A DNA stretch of 13,092 nt from the NCBI GenBank assembly GCA_945947715.1, contig CAMEYZ010000043.1, forward strand, positions 1 to 13,092. Reading direction: 5' to 3'. Position 1 is the stretch's first letter, and each line of letters opens with the position of its first letter. Source of the DNA: an uncultured Clostridia bacterium (GTDB taxonomy: Bacteria > Bacillota > Clostridia > Oscillospirales > Ruminococcaceae). Both the position numbers and the translations under genes were made by a program. Shown here piece by piece: positions 7,583 through 13,092 of this stretch. A model generated the notes under the pieces. It ran no database searches and was not told where the DNA came from. It saw nothing but the letters and a program-made list of their open reading frames with translations.

Positions 7583-7611
7583 TTGATTTTTTCGGAATAA
7601 TGGTGTATACT
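7583..7611 (+). promoter_or_regulatory. promoter of the SGNH-like / DUF4358 pair
   Basis: TTGATT (7583-7588), a 17-bp spacer and TATACT (7606-7611). The expected start is near 7618, which rules out translation from the in-frame ATG at 7600 and supports the ATG at 7651. Confidence 0.7.
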
Positions 7612-7650
7612 GAATATAGTTTGTATATCATTGCTTTGCGGGAGAATATT

Positions 7651-8346
7651 ATGGAGGTCAGACAAAGAAAGAAGAAAAGCAAGGTCAGGCTTCGTATTTC
7701 GTTTATCCTTTTATTCTGCGCTGCCAGCCTTATCAGCTGCTTTACCTTGTATCTGAAGGAAAATCAGCCTGAGTCATATTATGATAACGACGGTGAGATC
7801 GTTGAGACGGTCCCGGATAATGCCTTTCTGCCTGTGCCTGAAAGCTCTGCCAGATCGCAGAGGTACCTTAATAACTGCATATTTATCGGCGGAAATACCG
7901 TCAGAGCTCTTGCAGAGTATGGCTTTATCGTGGAGGAAAATGCGTTTTACGGCGATTTTTCGGCTGACGATGTTTGTGAGAGGGCTGAAAGCAGTCTGAT
8001 TCAGGGAATATATATTATGCCCGATATTTCCTCCGAGGAGAGCTTTGAAGCGGATATGTCGATATATGGCAGACTGACAGATAAGCTGTCTGCTAAGGAC
8101 AGCACGAAGATATATGTTTCGTCGCTGATACCCGATACTGATCCTGCAAAAATGGCAGTTACCGACAAAATTAAGGGAAGGCTCTCGGATTTTGCACAGG
8201 CTCATGAGGTATATTATCTTGACATATGCTCAGAGCTCAGGGACAAAAACGGTGCGCTGCCGTCGGTGTATTATTCTGACGGAGGGCTTGAGCGGGAGGC
8301 ATGCGGCAGGATATCCGCATATATTCTTTCTCATACTGTACGGTGA
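7651..8346 (+). CDS. membrane-anchored SGNH/GDSL-like protein lacking catalytic motifs
   Basis: 231 residues from ATG 7651 (GGGAG 6 nt upstream). A strongly basic N-terminus (RQRKKKSKVRLR) precedes one membrane helix (about 15-34), so the rest should lie outside the cell. The body resembles SGNH hydrolases: CIFIGGNTVRAL (76-87) falls where family members read FIGDS, IYIMPDIS (120-127) fits the strand carrying the block III Gly or Asn, and YYSDGGLEREACGR (207-220) fits the last block, normally D-G-x-H. The nucleophilic Ser is replaced (GGN for GDS) and the His is absent (DGGL). An active esterase is therefore unlikely, and a binding role is inference. It is followed 40 bp later by the DUF4358 lipoprotein gene, probably co-transcribed, and is divergent from the GH59-like gene. 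SGNH membership rests on motif pattern only. Confidence 0.65.
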   Translation: MEVRQRKKKSKVRLRISFILLFCAASLISCFTLYLKENQPESYYDNDGEIVETVPDNAFLPVPESSARSQRYLNNCIFIGGNTVRALAEYGFIVEENAFYGDFSADDVCERAESSLIQGIYIMPDISSEESFEADMSIYGRLTDKLSAKDSTKIYVSSLIPDTDPAKMAVTDKIKGRLSDFAQAHEVYYLDICSELRDKNGALPSVYYSDGGLEREACGRISAYILSHTVR

Positions 8347-8386
8347 TAGATATACTATTAAATAATTTTTATAAGGAAGAGATAAC

Positions 8387-8932
8387 ATGCTGAAAAAAAG
8401 AATATCCGTAATTATCGGAGCTGCTGCCGTTATCGCGGCTGTTTCCATGCTTGCAGGCTGCGGTGAGGAGCCTGCTGTAGACGTCGCTGCTGAAGTAACA
8501 GAAGCTTCTGTGGAAGCAGAAGTCACCGAAGCTGCCGAGGTGCAGGCTGAGATAGACCCTGCTGCTATTGTGGACGAGATAATGACCGAAACGGCAATGA
8601 CCTCAATGGCAGAGGTCACCGAAGATAGGCTCGGTAATTACGTTGAAGTCGATACCGCCACTGTGGAAAGCTATTCCATGTACATATGCGGCTCGGGAGC
8701 CTTTGCCGATGAAGCGGCAGTTTTCGTGATGAACTCCGCTGAGGATACCGAGGCTATTATGGAGGCTCTGCAGAAGAGAGTCGATGCCCGTTTGGTGGAC
8801 TATAAGGACTACAAGCCCGAGGAATGTGGCAAGCTTGAAAGCGCAGTGATAAAGTCCAACGGAAAGTATGTGCTTTACGCTGTGTCCTCCGACAATGACA
8901 AGGCTGAGGAGATATTTGACAGCAAGTTCTGA
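8387..8932 (+). CDS. DUF4358-family lipoprotein
   Basis: 181 residues. A short signal peptide ends in a lipobox, LAGC (22-25), so Cys25 should be lipidated and the protein held on the outer face of the membrane. A low-complexity acidic stretch (about 33-57) with repeated EVTEA units acts as a spacer. From about residue 82 the sequence follows the DUF4358 pattern: a Tyr-rich strand (SYSMYICGSGAFADEAAVFV), then MEALQKRVDARLVDYKDYKPEE and a closing strand NGKYVLYAVSSD. The family occurs in gut Clostridia and has no established function. The Shine-Dalgarno AAGGAAGA precedes the start. No promoter stands out in the 40-bp gap, so it is probably translated from the SGNH-like gene's transcript, which ends at the hairpin at 8958-8986. 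Confidence 0.85.
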   Translation: MLKKRISVIIGAAAVIAAVSMLAGCGEEPAVDVAAEVTEASVEAEVTEAAEVQAEIDPAAIVDEIMTETAMTSMAEVTEDRLGNYVEVDTATVESYSMYICGSGAFADEAAVFVMNSAEDTEAIMEALQKRVDARLVDYKDYKPEECGKLESAVIKSNGKYVLYAVSSDNDKAEEIFDSKF

Positions 8933-8957
8933 TGATAAGAATATCGGCATAAAATTT

Positions 8958-9000
8958 ATCCCGGGAAGGTTTGCTCTTCCCGGGATTATTTGGTTTTTTA
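8958..9000 (+). terminator. terminator after the DUF4358 gene
   Basis: Perfect 11-bp inverted repeat (8958-8968 ATCCCGGGAAG with 8976-8986) around a 7-nt loop, followed by TATTTGGTTTTTTA on the plus strand. On the minus strand it lies just beyond the alpha/beta hydrolase stop (9002-9004) and is followed by AAATTTTAT, so it may also end that transcript, less efficiently. Confidence 0.85.
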
Positions 9001-9001
9001 A

Positions 9002-9727
9002 TCACCCCACCGTTTTGCATATCAGCTCATTGAACTGCTTTGCAAACAAAGGCGGGATATTATGCGCAGCCTTTTCCCATATCTCATAGCGGCAGTGCTT
9101 GTTCATTTCTGCCATTTTTATTACGCTGTCCTTGACGGCTTTCTCTTCCTTTCCGCCTGCAAGGGCTATGACCGGTATCGTCACAGCTTCAAAGCCCTTT
9201 ACGGAATCGAGAGTTATCCCGTTGTCAACGGAATTGCGCACCGTTTCTATGGACACCTTCTGCATCTGCTCCACGAATTCCCGGCGCTGCTCTTTGGGCA
9301 GTCCGTTCATCATGCCGATAAAGCTGCAGAGCCGTTTATTCTTAAAGGAGGCAAACTGCTTTTCGTTTGCCTTCATTACCCGGTCTATCATTTCCTTTTC
9401 CTTGCACAGCCACGGACTTACAAGGATAGCACAGCAAAAAAGCTCCGAGTGCTCCGCTGCCAGCTTGAAGCCTATCTGTGCTCCCAGTGAAAAGCCCACA
9501 AGCGCGGTCTTTTTGCTAAGTGAGGAAATGAAATCCGCCAGCTCATTTATCTGTTCATCGGTACTAAATACCCTGTCCGCTTCGTTGCCGTACCCCATTA
9601 AATGGGGAACGATAATATGATATCTGTCAGCCAGTACATACTGCTTTCCGAAGGAATGAACAAAATTTGCTCCGTGAAGCATAACTATCACTTTTTCATT
9701 TTCTTTTCCGTATTCATCAAAGTACAT
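9002..9727 (-). CDS. alpha/beta hydrolase of unknown substrate
   Basis: 241 residues with no signal peptide or membrane segment, so cytoplasmic. The alpha/beta hydrolase fold shows in VIVMLHGAN (13-21, oxyanion HG), the nucleophile elbow GFSLGAQ (78-84) with Ser80, and a late His222 in KAAHNIPP. The acid member of the triad should follow IPVIALAGGKEEKAV (184-198); Glu194 or Glu195 is the best candidate, as no Asp sits at the usual place until 200. A cap-like insert lies between about 105 and 180. The substrate cannot be inferred; small esterases, lactonases and haloperoxidase-like proteins share this outline. It has its own promoter at 9766-9794 and a purine-rich Shine-Dalgarno (AGGG), so it is a single-gene unit despite following mgtE. 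Confidence 0.85.
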   Translation of the reverse strand: MYFDEYGKENEKVIVMLHGANFVHSFGKQYVLADRYHIIVPHLMGYGNEADRVFSTDEQINELADFISSLSKKTALVGFSLGAQIGFKLAAEHSELFCCAILVSPWLCKEKEMIDRVMKANEKQFASFKNKRLCSFIGMMNGLPKEQRREFVEQMQKVSIETVRNSVDNGITLDSVKGFEAVTIPVIALAGGKEEKAVKDSVIKMAEMNKHCRYEIWEKAAHNIPPLFAKQFNELICKTVG

Positions 9728-9765
9728 ATTCCCTGCCCCTTTTAGTATGATATTCCGTTAAGCTT

Positions 9766-9794
9766 ATTATATCGCCGATGTGTGAAAAAGTCAA
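9766..9794 (-). promoter_or_regulatory. promoter of the alpha/beta hydrolase gene
   Basis: On the minus strand, TTGACT (9794-9789), a 17-bp spacer and TATAAT (9771-9766). The -35 begins 11 bases after the mgtE terminator stem, so the two signals nearly touch. Confidence 0.8.
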
Positions 9795-9797
9795 TAC

Positions 9798-9834
9798 ATA
9801 AAAAGCCCGCTTCCGACTCTTTTCCGGAAGCGGG
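9798..9834 (-). terminator. intrinsic terminator of mgtE
   Basis: Ten-bp perfect inverted repeat (9806-9815 CCCGCTTCCG with 9825-9834) with a 9-nt loop, followed on the minus strand by GCTTTTTATG. It lies 5 bases past the mgtE stop codon at 9840-9842. Confidence 0.85.
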
Positions 9835-9839
9835 TATTT

Positions 9840-11270
9840 TCAGTTAGCCAGATGAAGCACATTGATAAGCAGCAGCCAGCTCATGCCATAGTATGCCACC
9901 ACGGCAACAAGGTCATTTATCGTGGTGATAAGCGGACCCGAAGCCACTGCGGGGTCTATCTTTATCTTCTTGAAAAACAGTGGGATAAGCGTTCCCACTG
10001 CGCTGGATATCAGCATTGCAAGCATCAGCGATACGCCGATGCAGCCCGATACCGCAAAGGAGAACACAGCCTCTCTGCCCTTGAAAAGCATGATGAAAAG
10101 TCCCACGAACAGGAAGGACAGCGCTCCCAGGATAAGTCCGTTGGACAGTCCCACCTTCATTTCCTTTGTGACAAGGTGTGTTTTCTGCTTGAAGGTCAGA
10201 TTTTCGTCGGTCAGCACTCGTATCGTGACCGCCAGCGACTGCGTGCCCACGTTTCCTGCCATGTCGAGAATGAGCGACTGGAATGCCATGATAAGCGTCA
10301 GCTGAGAGACCACCCGCTCGAATACGCCCACAACTCCAGAGACAACAAGTCCCAGTCCCAGCAGCACCAGCAGCCACGGCAGACGCTTTTTCATGCTTTC
10401 CTTAAGGGGCTCGGACAGGTCCTCCTCTGCGGTAAGGCCTGCCAGCATGGCATAGTCCTCGCTTATCTCGTCGTCCACGACTTCGATGAGGCTCTGTGCG
10501 GTGATGACGCCGAGCAGCTTGTTGTCGTTGTCAAGGACAGGAATGGAATCCTCCGAGTAGTCCTTAAGCTTTTCGATACAGTCGTCGATAGTCTCATGAC
10601 CGTAAACGTATGGAAACGCCGTTACGGTGATATCACTCAGCGAAGTCCCGTCCCTTGCGATAATAAGGTCCTTCAGGTCAACAGCACCATAGAAAAGGCC
10701 GCTTTCGTCGGATACGAAAATGGTGGAGATATTGTCATTCTCCGCTGCCTGATGGATAAGCTCGTTCATAGCTTCCTTTATGCCGATATTCTTATTGATA
10801 AGTATAAAATTAGCAGTCATGCGGCTGCCTATCTCGTCGTCGCTGTAGGAAGCTATGAGCCTTATCTCTCCGCGGATATCGTTGGGGAGCAGGTCAATAA
10901 GCAGCGTTCTTCTGTCCTTTTCCTCAGCTCGAAGGATATCCACAGCAGTATCCGTTTCAAGTCCTGCGATGACCTCTGCCGCCTTGTTGATATCCATTTC
11001 GTTGAGATAGACCGCTGCGTCCTCTGGTTCAAGATATTCGAATATCCCCGACATTGCAGACGTATCCATTATCCGGCAGAATTTTCTGCGGTCGGGGGAG
11101 GACATTTCCTCCATTGCGCCTGCCAGGTCGTTTTCGTGGTAGGCTTCAAGCTTAGTCCTTATCGCTGCAGGAGACTCATTTCCCTTGAGTGCAGCGATTA
11201 TCTCATTTTCGTAGCTTTGCTCCGAAACGAAATCGCTGCGGACAGCTTCGTTTGCAAATGTGTTTTTCAT
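9840..11270 (-). CDS. mgtE: magnesium channel/transporter MgtE
   Basis: 476 residues. MgtE is an inner-membrane Mg2+ channel gated by its own cytoplasmic Mg-binding domains. The N domain of helical repeats spans about 20-150, followed by the linker GSRMTANFILI (148-158). Two CBS domains run from about 158 to 268 (IFVSDESGLFYGAVDLKDL; IPVLDNDNKLLGVITAQSL), then a plug helix. About five membrane helices lie between 297 and 470. The signature MAGNVGTQS (337-345) and DPAVASGPLITTIND (439-453) are present; Asp453 fits the conserved pore-lining Asp. The start at 11270 is preceded by GGAGG; the longer in-frame opening reads through the leader terminator and is rejected. Regulation is probably by the attenuator-like leader (11271-11484). 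The N-terminus, before any domain, is slightly extended. Confidence 0.95.
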   Translation of the reverse strand: MKNTFANEAVRSDFVSEQSYENEIIAALKGNESPAAIRTKLEAYHENDLAGAMEEMSSPDRRKFCRIMDTSAMSGIFEYLEPEDAAVYLNEMDINKAAEVIAGLETDTAVDILRAEEKDRRTLLIDLLPNDIRGEIRLIASYSDDEIGSRMTANFILINKNIGIKEAMNELIHQAAENDNISTIFVSDESGLFYGAVDLKDLIIARDGTSLSDITVTAFPYVYGHETIDDCIEKLKDYSEDSIPVLDNDNKLLGVITAQSLIEVVDDEISEDYAMLAGLTAEEDLSEPLKESMKKRLPWLLVLLGLGLVVSGVVGVFERVVSQLTLIMAFQSLILDMAGNVGTQSLAVTIRVLTDENLTFKQKTHLVTKEMKVGLSNGLILGALSFLFVGLFIMLFKGREAVFSFAVSGCIGVSLMLAMLISSAVGTLIPLFFKKIKIDPAVASGPLITTINDLVAVVAYYGMSWLLLINVLHLAN

Positions 11271-11304
11271 TGTTTTTCCTCCGTTCATAATAGAATATGT
11301 ACGG

Positions 11305-11340
11305 ACAAAACAAAAGCCTCCGCGGAAGCACCGCAGAGGC
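11305..11340 (-). terminator. intrinsic terminator inside the mgtE leader (attenuator)
   Basis: On the minus strand, GCCTCTGCGG pairs with CCGCGGAGGC (11340-11316, one G-U, 4 to 5-nt loop), followed by TTTTGTTTTGT (11315-11305). It precedes the mgtE Shine-Dalgarno by about 25 nt and lies downstream of a strong promoter, the usual arrangement for premature termination control. Confidence 0.8.
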
Positions 11341-11353
11341 ATCATGGCAATAT

Positions 11354-11455
11354 TTAATAAAGGCATATCATGCGTACAGCTGCGCGCAGAGATGCTTTCG
11401 ACATAATATTGCACAGGATACTTCTGCTTCGCCCGCAACTGTCACCGATGTTCAC
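11354..11455 (-). CDS. possible 33-residue leader peptide upstream of mgtE
   Basis: GTG at 11455 is preceded by GAGGTG with 6-nt spacing. It opens 33 codons ending in TAA (11356-11354), 13 bases before the attenuator stem. The peptide starts MNIGDSCGRSRSILC and is basic, with three Cys and five Arg. Its Shine-Dalgarno is the same GAGGTG that can pair with the terminator's 5' arm, so ribosome loading could influence termination. No homologue is known to me, and a chance open frame of this length is quite possible. Confidence 0.3.
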   Translation of the reverse strand: MNIGDSCGRSRSILCNIMSKASLRAAVRMICLY

Positions 11456-11490
11456 GATATTCACCTCACAATTAAAATTTCAGCACAATT

Positions 11491-11520
11491 ATTATAACAC
11501 ATCTGCATCGAAAAAGTCAA
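11491..11520 (-). promoter_or_regulatory. promoter of the mgtE leader
   Basis: On the minus strand, TTGACT (11520-11515), an 18-bp spacer and TATAAT (11496-11491) with a TG extension (TGTTATAAT). Transcription should start near 11484. Confidence 0.85.
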
Positions 11521-11684
11521 CCGAAAATATTGAATTTTACTTTGGTTAACAGTTTTTTAACATGGTGGGAGATAACATCATATTTCTGTTTTTTGTAATA
11601 CGCTTCAGTGAGCACATGAATGAGTTCCTTTTATGAGCACTGTGATTATTTTTTGTAAAAACCGAAAAATTTTACAAAAAACTC
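11521..11684 (+). other. AT-rich intergenic DNA with short repeats, no gene seen
   Basis: No convincing coding frame. TGAGCAC occurs twice (11609-11615 and 11634-11640) with a third TGAG at 11621, giving 12 to 13-bp spacing, close to a helical turn plus 2. CAGTG (11606-11610) and CACTG (11638-11642) bracket this cluster. A long AT-rich inverted repeat follows at 11649-11681. These may be protein-binding sites serving the divergent mgtE and pyrH promoters; that is inference. Confidence 0.4.
11649..11681 (+). repeat. 12-bp perfect inverted repeat just upstream of the pyrH -35
   Basis: TTTTTTGTAAAA (11649-11660) and TTTTACAAAAAA (11670-11681) are exact reverse complements separated by 9 bp. The right arm ends 3 bp before the pyrH -35 (11685). 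TTTACAAA from the right arm (11671-11678) is repeated at 11685-11692 over the -35 itself. It could be an operator, or an upstream AT-rich element. A T-rich tail for a terminator is not convincing, and no gene ends nearby. Confidence 0.6.
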
Positions 11685-11713
11685 TTTACAAACCGGGGAT
11701 TTTAGTGTACAAT
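11685..11713 (+). promoter_or_regulatory. promoter of pyrH-frr
   Basis: TTTACA (11685-11690), a 17-bp spacer and TACAAT (11708-11713). The predicted start is near 11720, giving a leader of about 110 nt. That excludes the in-frame ATG at 11712 as a translation start for pyrH. Confidence 0.7.
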
Positions 11714-11749
11714 GTTAAAGGAATGTATTTTGAAAAGAAAAGGGAGCGC

Positions 11750-11812
11750 GTCTGATAGGTCAAAATATTTCAGACAGTTGAGCCGCGTTCGCATGCGGCG
11801 GATAATCGGCTC
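11750..11812 (+). promoter_or_regulatory. hairpins in the pyrH leader
   Basis: Two stems are visible: GTCTGA (11750-11755) with TCAGAC (11770-11775), and GAGCCG (11780-11785) with CGGCTC (11807-11812). Within the second, GCCGC (11782-11786) with GCGGC (11795-11799) is a competing fold. No T tract follows, so these are not a terminator. They end just before the Shine-Dalgarno at 11815-11820 and could affect translation. No known riboswitch or ribosomal-protein leader is recognised. Confidence 0.4.
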
Positions 11813-11831
11813 GGAAAGGACGAATATAAAG

Positions 11832-12557
11832 ATGAGTAATAAACCGAAGTACAACCGCGTTCTGCTTAAGCTCAGCGGCGAGGCGCTGGCAGGCGAAAAG
11901 AAGACAGGACTTGATTACTCCGTTATAACAGAGATCTGCAAGAGCATTAAGAAATGCGTTGACGCAGGCGTTGAAATGGGTATCGTGGTCGGTGGAGGAA
12001 ATTTCTGGAGAGGCCGCTCCAGCGGTGCAATGGACAGAACAAGAGCTGACCATATTGGCATGCTCGCAACTACCATGAATGCTCTCGCAGTTGCCGATAT
12101 TCTTGAGTCGGAGGGACTTGACGTCCGCGTTCAGACAGCGATCTCCATGCGGGAGGTGGCTGAGCCATATATCAGGAACAAGGCTATGCGTCATCTGCAG
12201 AAGGGAAGAGTAGTTATCTTCGGCTGCGGAACAGGAAATCCCTTCTTCTCCACCGATACAGCTTCTACTCTTCGTGCTGCCGAGATAGAGGCGGATATCG
12301 TGCTGAAGGCGACTATGGTCGATGGTGTATACGATAAGGACCCCAACAAGTACCCCGATGCTGTTAAGTACGATGAGCTCAGCTTCAACGATATCCTCGT
12401 GAACGATATCGCCGTTATGGACAGCACTGCGGCTTCTATGTGCAAGGATAATCATATCCCCATTCTGGTATTTAATCTTGCACGCCCTGATAATATCTTC
12501 GATGCTTGCATGGGAAGGGATATAGGTACCCTCGTTATCGACAGGGACTGGGAATAA
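11832..12557 (+). CDS. pyrH: UMP kinase PyrH
   Basis: 241 residues, typical for bacterial UMP kinase. This hexameric cytoplasmic enzyme of the amino acid kinase fold phosphorylates UMP to UDP. Motifs visible: KLSGEAL (13-19), GGGNFWRG (54-61), RADHIGMLATTMNALA (71-86), GTGNPFFSTD (133-142) for UMP binding, and LKATMVDGVYDKDP (158-171). The C-terminal part holds MDSTAASMCKDNHIPILVFNL. The start at 11832 has AAAGGA 11 nt upstream; a 40-residue longer frame would begin inside the -10 and read through leader hairpins. frr follows after 25 bp, the usual pairing. rpsB and tsf, often upstream in Firmicutes, are not here; the promoter at 11685 starts the unit instead. Bacterial UMP kinases are usually inhibited by UTP and activated by GTP. 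Confidence 0.97.
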   Translation: MSNKPKYNRVLLKLSGEALAGEKKTGLDYSVITEICKSIKKCVDAGVEMGIVVGGGNFWRGRSSGAMDRTRADHIGMLATTMNALAVADILESEGLDVRVQTAISMREVAEPYIRNKAMRHLQKGRVVIFGCGTGNPFFSTDTASTLRAAEIEADIVLKATMVDGVYDKDPNKYPDAVKYDELSFNDILVNDIAVMDSTAASMCKDNHIPILVFNLARPDNIFDACMGRDIGTLVIDRDWE

Positions 12558-12582
12558 ATCATATAGTGAAAGGATAATTGTT

Positions 12583-13092
12583 ATGAACGAACATATCAAA
12601 ACTGCACAGGAAAAAATGGAAAAATGTATTAAAAGTCTTGAACATGAGTATACTACTATTAGAGCGGGAAGAGCTAATCCTGCCGTTCTCGATAAGGTCA
12701 TGGTAGATTATTACGGAGCTCCTACTCCCATAAATCAGATGGCTGCCATTTCTGTTGCCGAGGCGAGAATACTCGTTATCCAGCCCTGGGACAAGTCTTC
12801 TCTTAAGCTTATCGAAAAGGCTATCCAGAACTCCGATATCGGCATCAATCCTACAAACGACGGAAATGTTCTCCGCCTGACCTTCCCCCAGCTCACCGAG
12901 GAGCGCAGAAAGGAACTCGTTAAGCAGGTCAAGAAGATCGCCGAGGAAGGCAAGGTCACTATGAGAAATATCCGCAGAGACGGTCTCGAAAAGATCAAGG
13001 CTCAGAAGAAAAACAACGAGATCACCGAGGACGACGTGAAGGAACTCGAAAAGGAAATGCAGAAGCTCACCGACAAGTTCGTTGAGAAAATC
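12583..13092 (+). CDS. frr: ribosome recycling factor, 3' end outside the window
   Basis: 170 codons are present from ATG 12583 (AAAGGA at 12570-12575) and the frame is still open at the last base. The family is about 185 residues long, so roughly 15 are missing. The factor splits post-termination ribosomes together with EF-G. Family landmarks include TIRAGRANPAVLDKVMVDYYG (25-45, helix then first strand of domain II), PTPINQMAAISV (48-59), IQPWDKS (66-72), GINPTNDG (87-94), LTEERRKELVK (104-114) and IRRDGLEKIK (130-139) in the long helical domain. It is almost certainly co-transcribed with pyrH. Confidence 0.96.
   Translation, partial: MNEHIKTAQEKMEKCIKSLEHEYTTIRAGRANPAVLDKVMVDYYGAPTPINQMAAISVAEARILVIQPWDKSSLKLIEKAIQNSDIGINPTNDGNVLRLTFPQLTEERRKELVKQVKKIAEEGKVTMRNIRRDGLEKIKAQKKNNEITEDDVKELEKEMQKLTDKFVEKI

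Larger units (their letters stand above)
11271..11484 (-). promoter_or_regulatory. mgtE 5' leader, candidate metal-responsive attenuator or riboswitch
   Basis: About 210 nt separate the predicted start of transcription from the mgtE ATG and end in an intrinsic terminator (11305-11340). A perfect 8-bp long-range helix is possible: GCAATATT (11412-11405) with AATATTGC (11354-11347). GAGGTG near the 5' end (11467-11462) can pair, with two G-U pairs, with TGCCTC (11341-11336), which overlaps the terminator's 5' arm. This makes two exclusive folds. The position before mgtE suggests Mg2+ sensing, as in M-box riboswitches, but I do not find the M-box core (AGGTGAGGCTCCT, GTGCTAAAGCTCTACG). Only a short stretch, GCAGCTG followed by ATGCC, resembles it. 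The class is unassigned. Confidence 0.55.

Noticed and set aside
8480..8560. Repetitive GAAGT/GCTGAA codon stretch as a DNA repeat
   Set aside because: It reflects a low-complexity acidic linker (EVTEA units) after the lipobox, common in such lipoproteins, with no exact long repeat at the DNA level.
9852..11357. 501-codon open frame on the plus strand opposite mgtE
   Set aside because: It is antisense to a clear MgtE with intact CBS and pore motifs, its translation is rich in His, Gln and Cys without family features, and it has no plausible Shine-Dalgarno.
11271..11438. N-terminal extension of MgtE by 56 residues
   Set aside because: It would translate through the intrinsic terminator, while the ATG at 11270 has a good GGAGG site and fits family length.
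11425..11445. Cobalamin-riboswitch-like CCCGCAACTGT on the plus strand
   Set aside because: Upstream riboswitch elements (GGTG-rich core, B12 box) are absent, and the stretch lies within the oppositely oriented mgtE leader.
11712..11831. 40-residue N-terminal extension of PyrH
   Set aside because: Its ATG overlaps the -10 hexamer and would not be transcribed; the ATG at 11832 matches normal UMP kinase N-termini.
11760..12701. 313-codon open frame on the minus strand opposite pyrH and frr
   Set aside because: Shadow of two well-conserved genes; it also runs through the pyrH leader.

Overview
The window looks like chromosomal DNA of a low-to-moderate GC Firmicute, most probably a Ruminococcus-like member of the Oscillospiraceae. 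The grounds are: Asp23 next to FakA (the yloU-yloV pair), pyrH followed by frr, near-consensus sigma-A promoters with 17-bp spacers and often a TG-extended -10, strong purine-rich Shine-Dalgarno sequences, a DUF4358 lipoprotein, and a secreted protein with a C-terminal membrane anchor. The genus is inference. I see no tRNA, rRNA, CRISPR array, insertion sequence or prophage gene.

Layout. 1-2276, minus strand: the start of an unidentified gene with its own consensus promoter, then the terminator of a two-gene unit, Asp23-family protein followed by fatty acid kinase fakA. 2308-4500: an AraC-type regulator with a GyrI-like ligand domain (plus) converging on a DAHP synthase (minus) across a shared strong hairpin. 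4541-8932: a cell-envelope cluster. A 978-residue membrane-anchored protein related to GH59 galactocerebrosidase is transcribed leftward. A membrane-anchored SGNH-like protein and a DUF4358 lipoprotein are transcribed rightward from the same intergenic region. 9002-11520, minus strand: an alpha/beta hydrolase and the magnesium channel mgtE, each with its own promoter. mgtE has a leader of about 210 nt ending in an intrinsic terminator. 11521-13092, plus strand: AT-rich intergenic DNA with inverted and direct repeats, then pyrH and a 3'-truncated frr.

Most interesting points. (1) The GH59-like protein keeps recognisable GH59 sequence along its barrel, sandwich and lectin-like regions, but both catalytic glutamates appear to be missing. 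Its divergent neighbour is an SGNH-fold protein whose catalytic Ser and Asp-x-x-His motifs are also missing. The two look like a pair of envelope pseudoenzymes, perhaps acting as binding proteins. (2) The mgtE leader has the architecture of a metal-sensing attenuator but lacks the M-box motifs I know. It contains a 33-codon open frame whose Shine-Dalgarno is complementary to the 5' arm of the terminator. (3) The AraC gene has an internal Shine-Dalgarno and ATG exactly at its domain boundary. The remaining genes (fakA, aroF, pyrH, frr, mgtE) are ordinary housekeeping genes with intact signature motifs.
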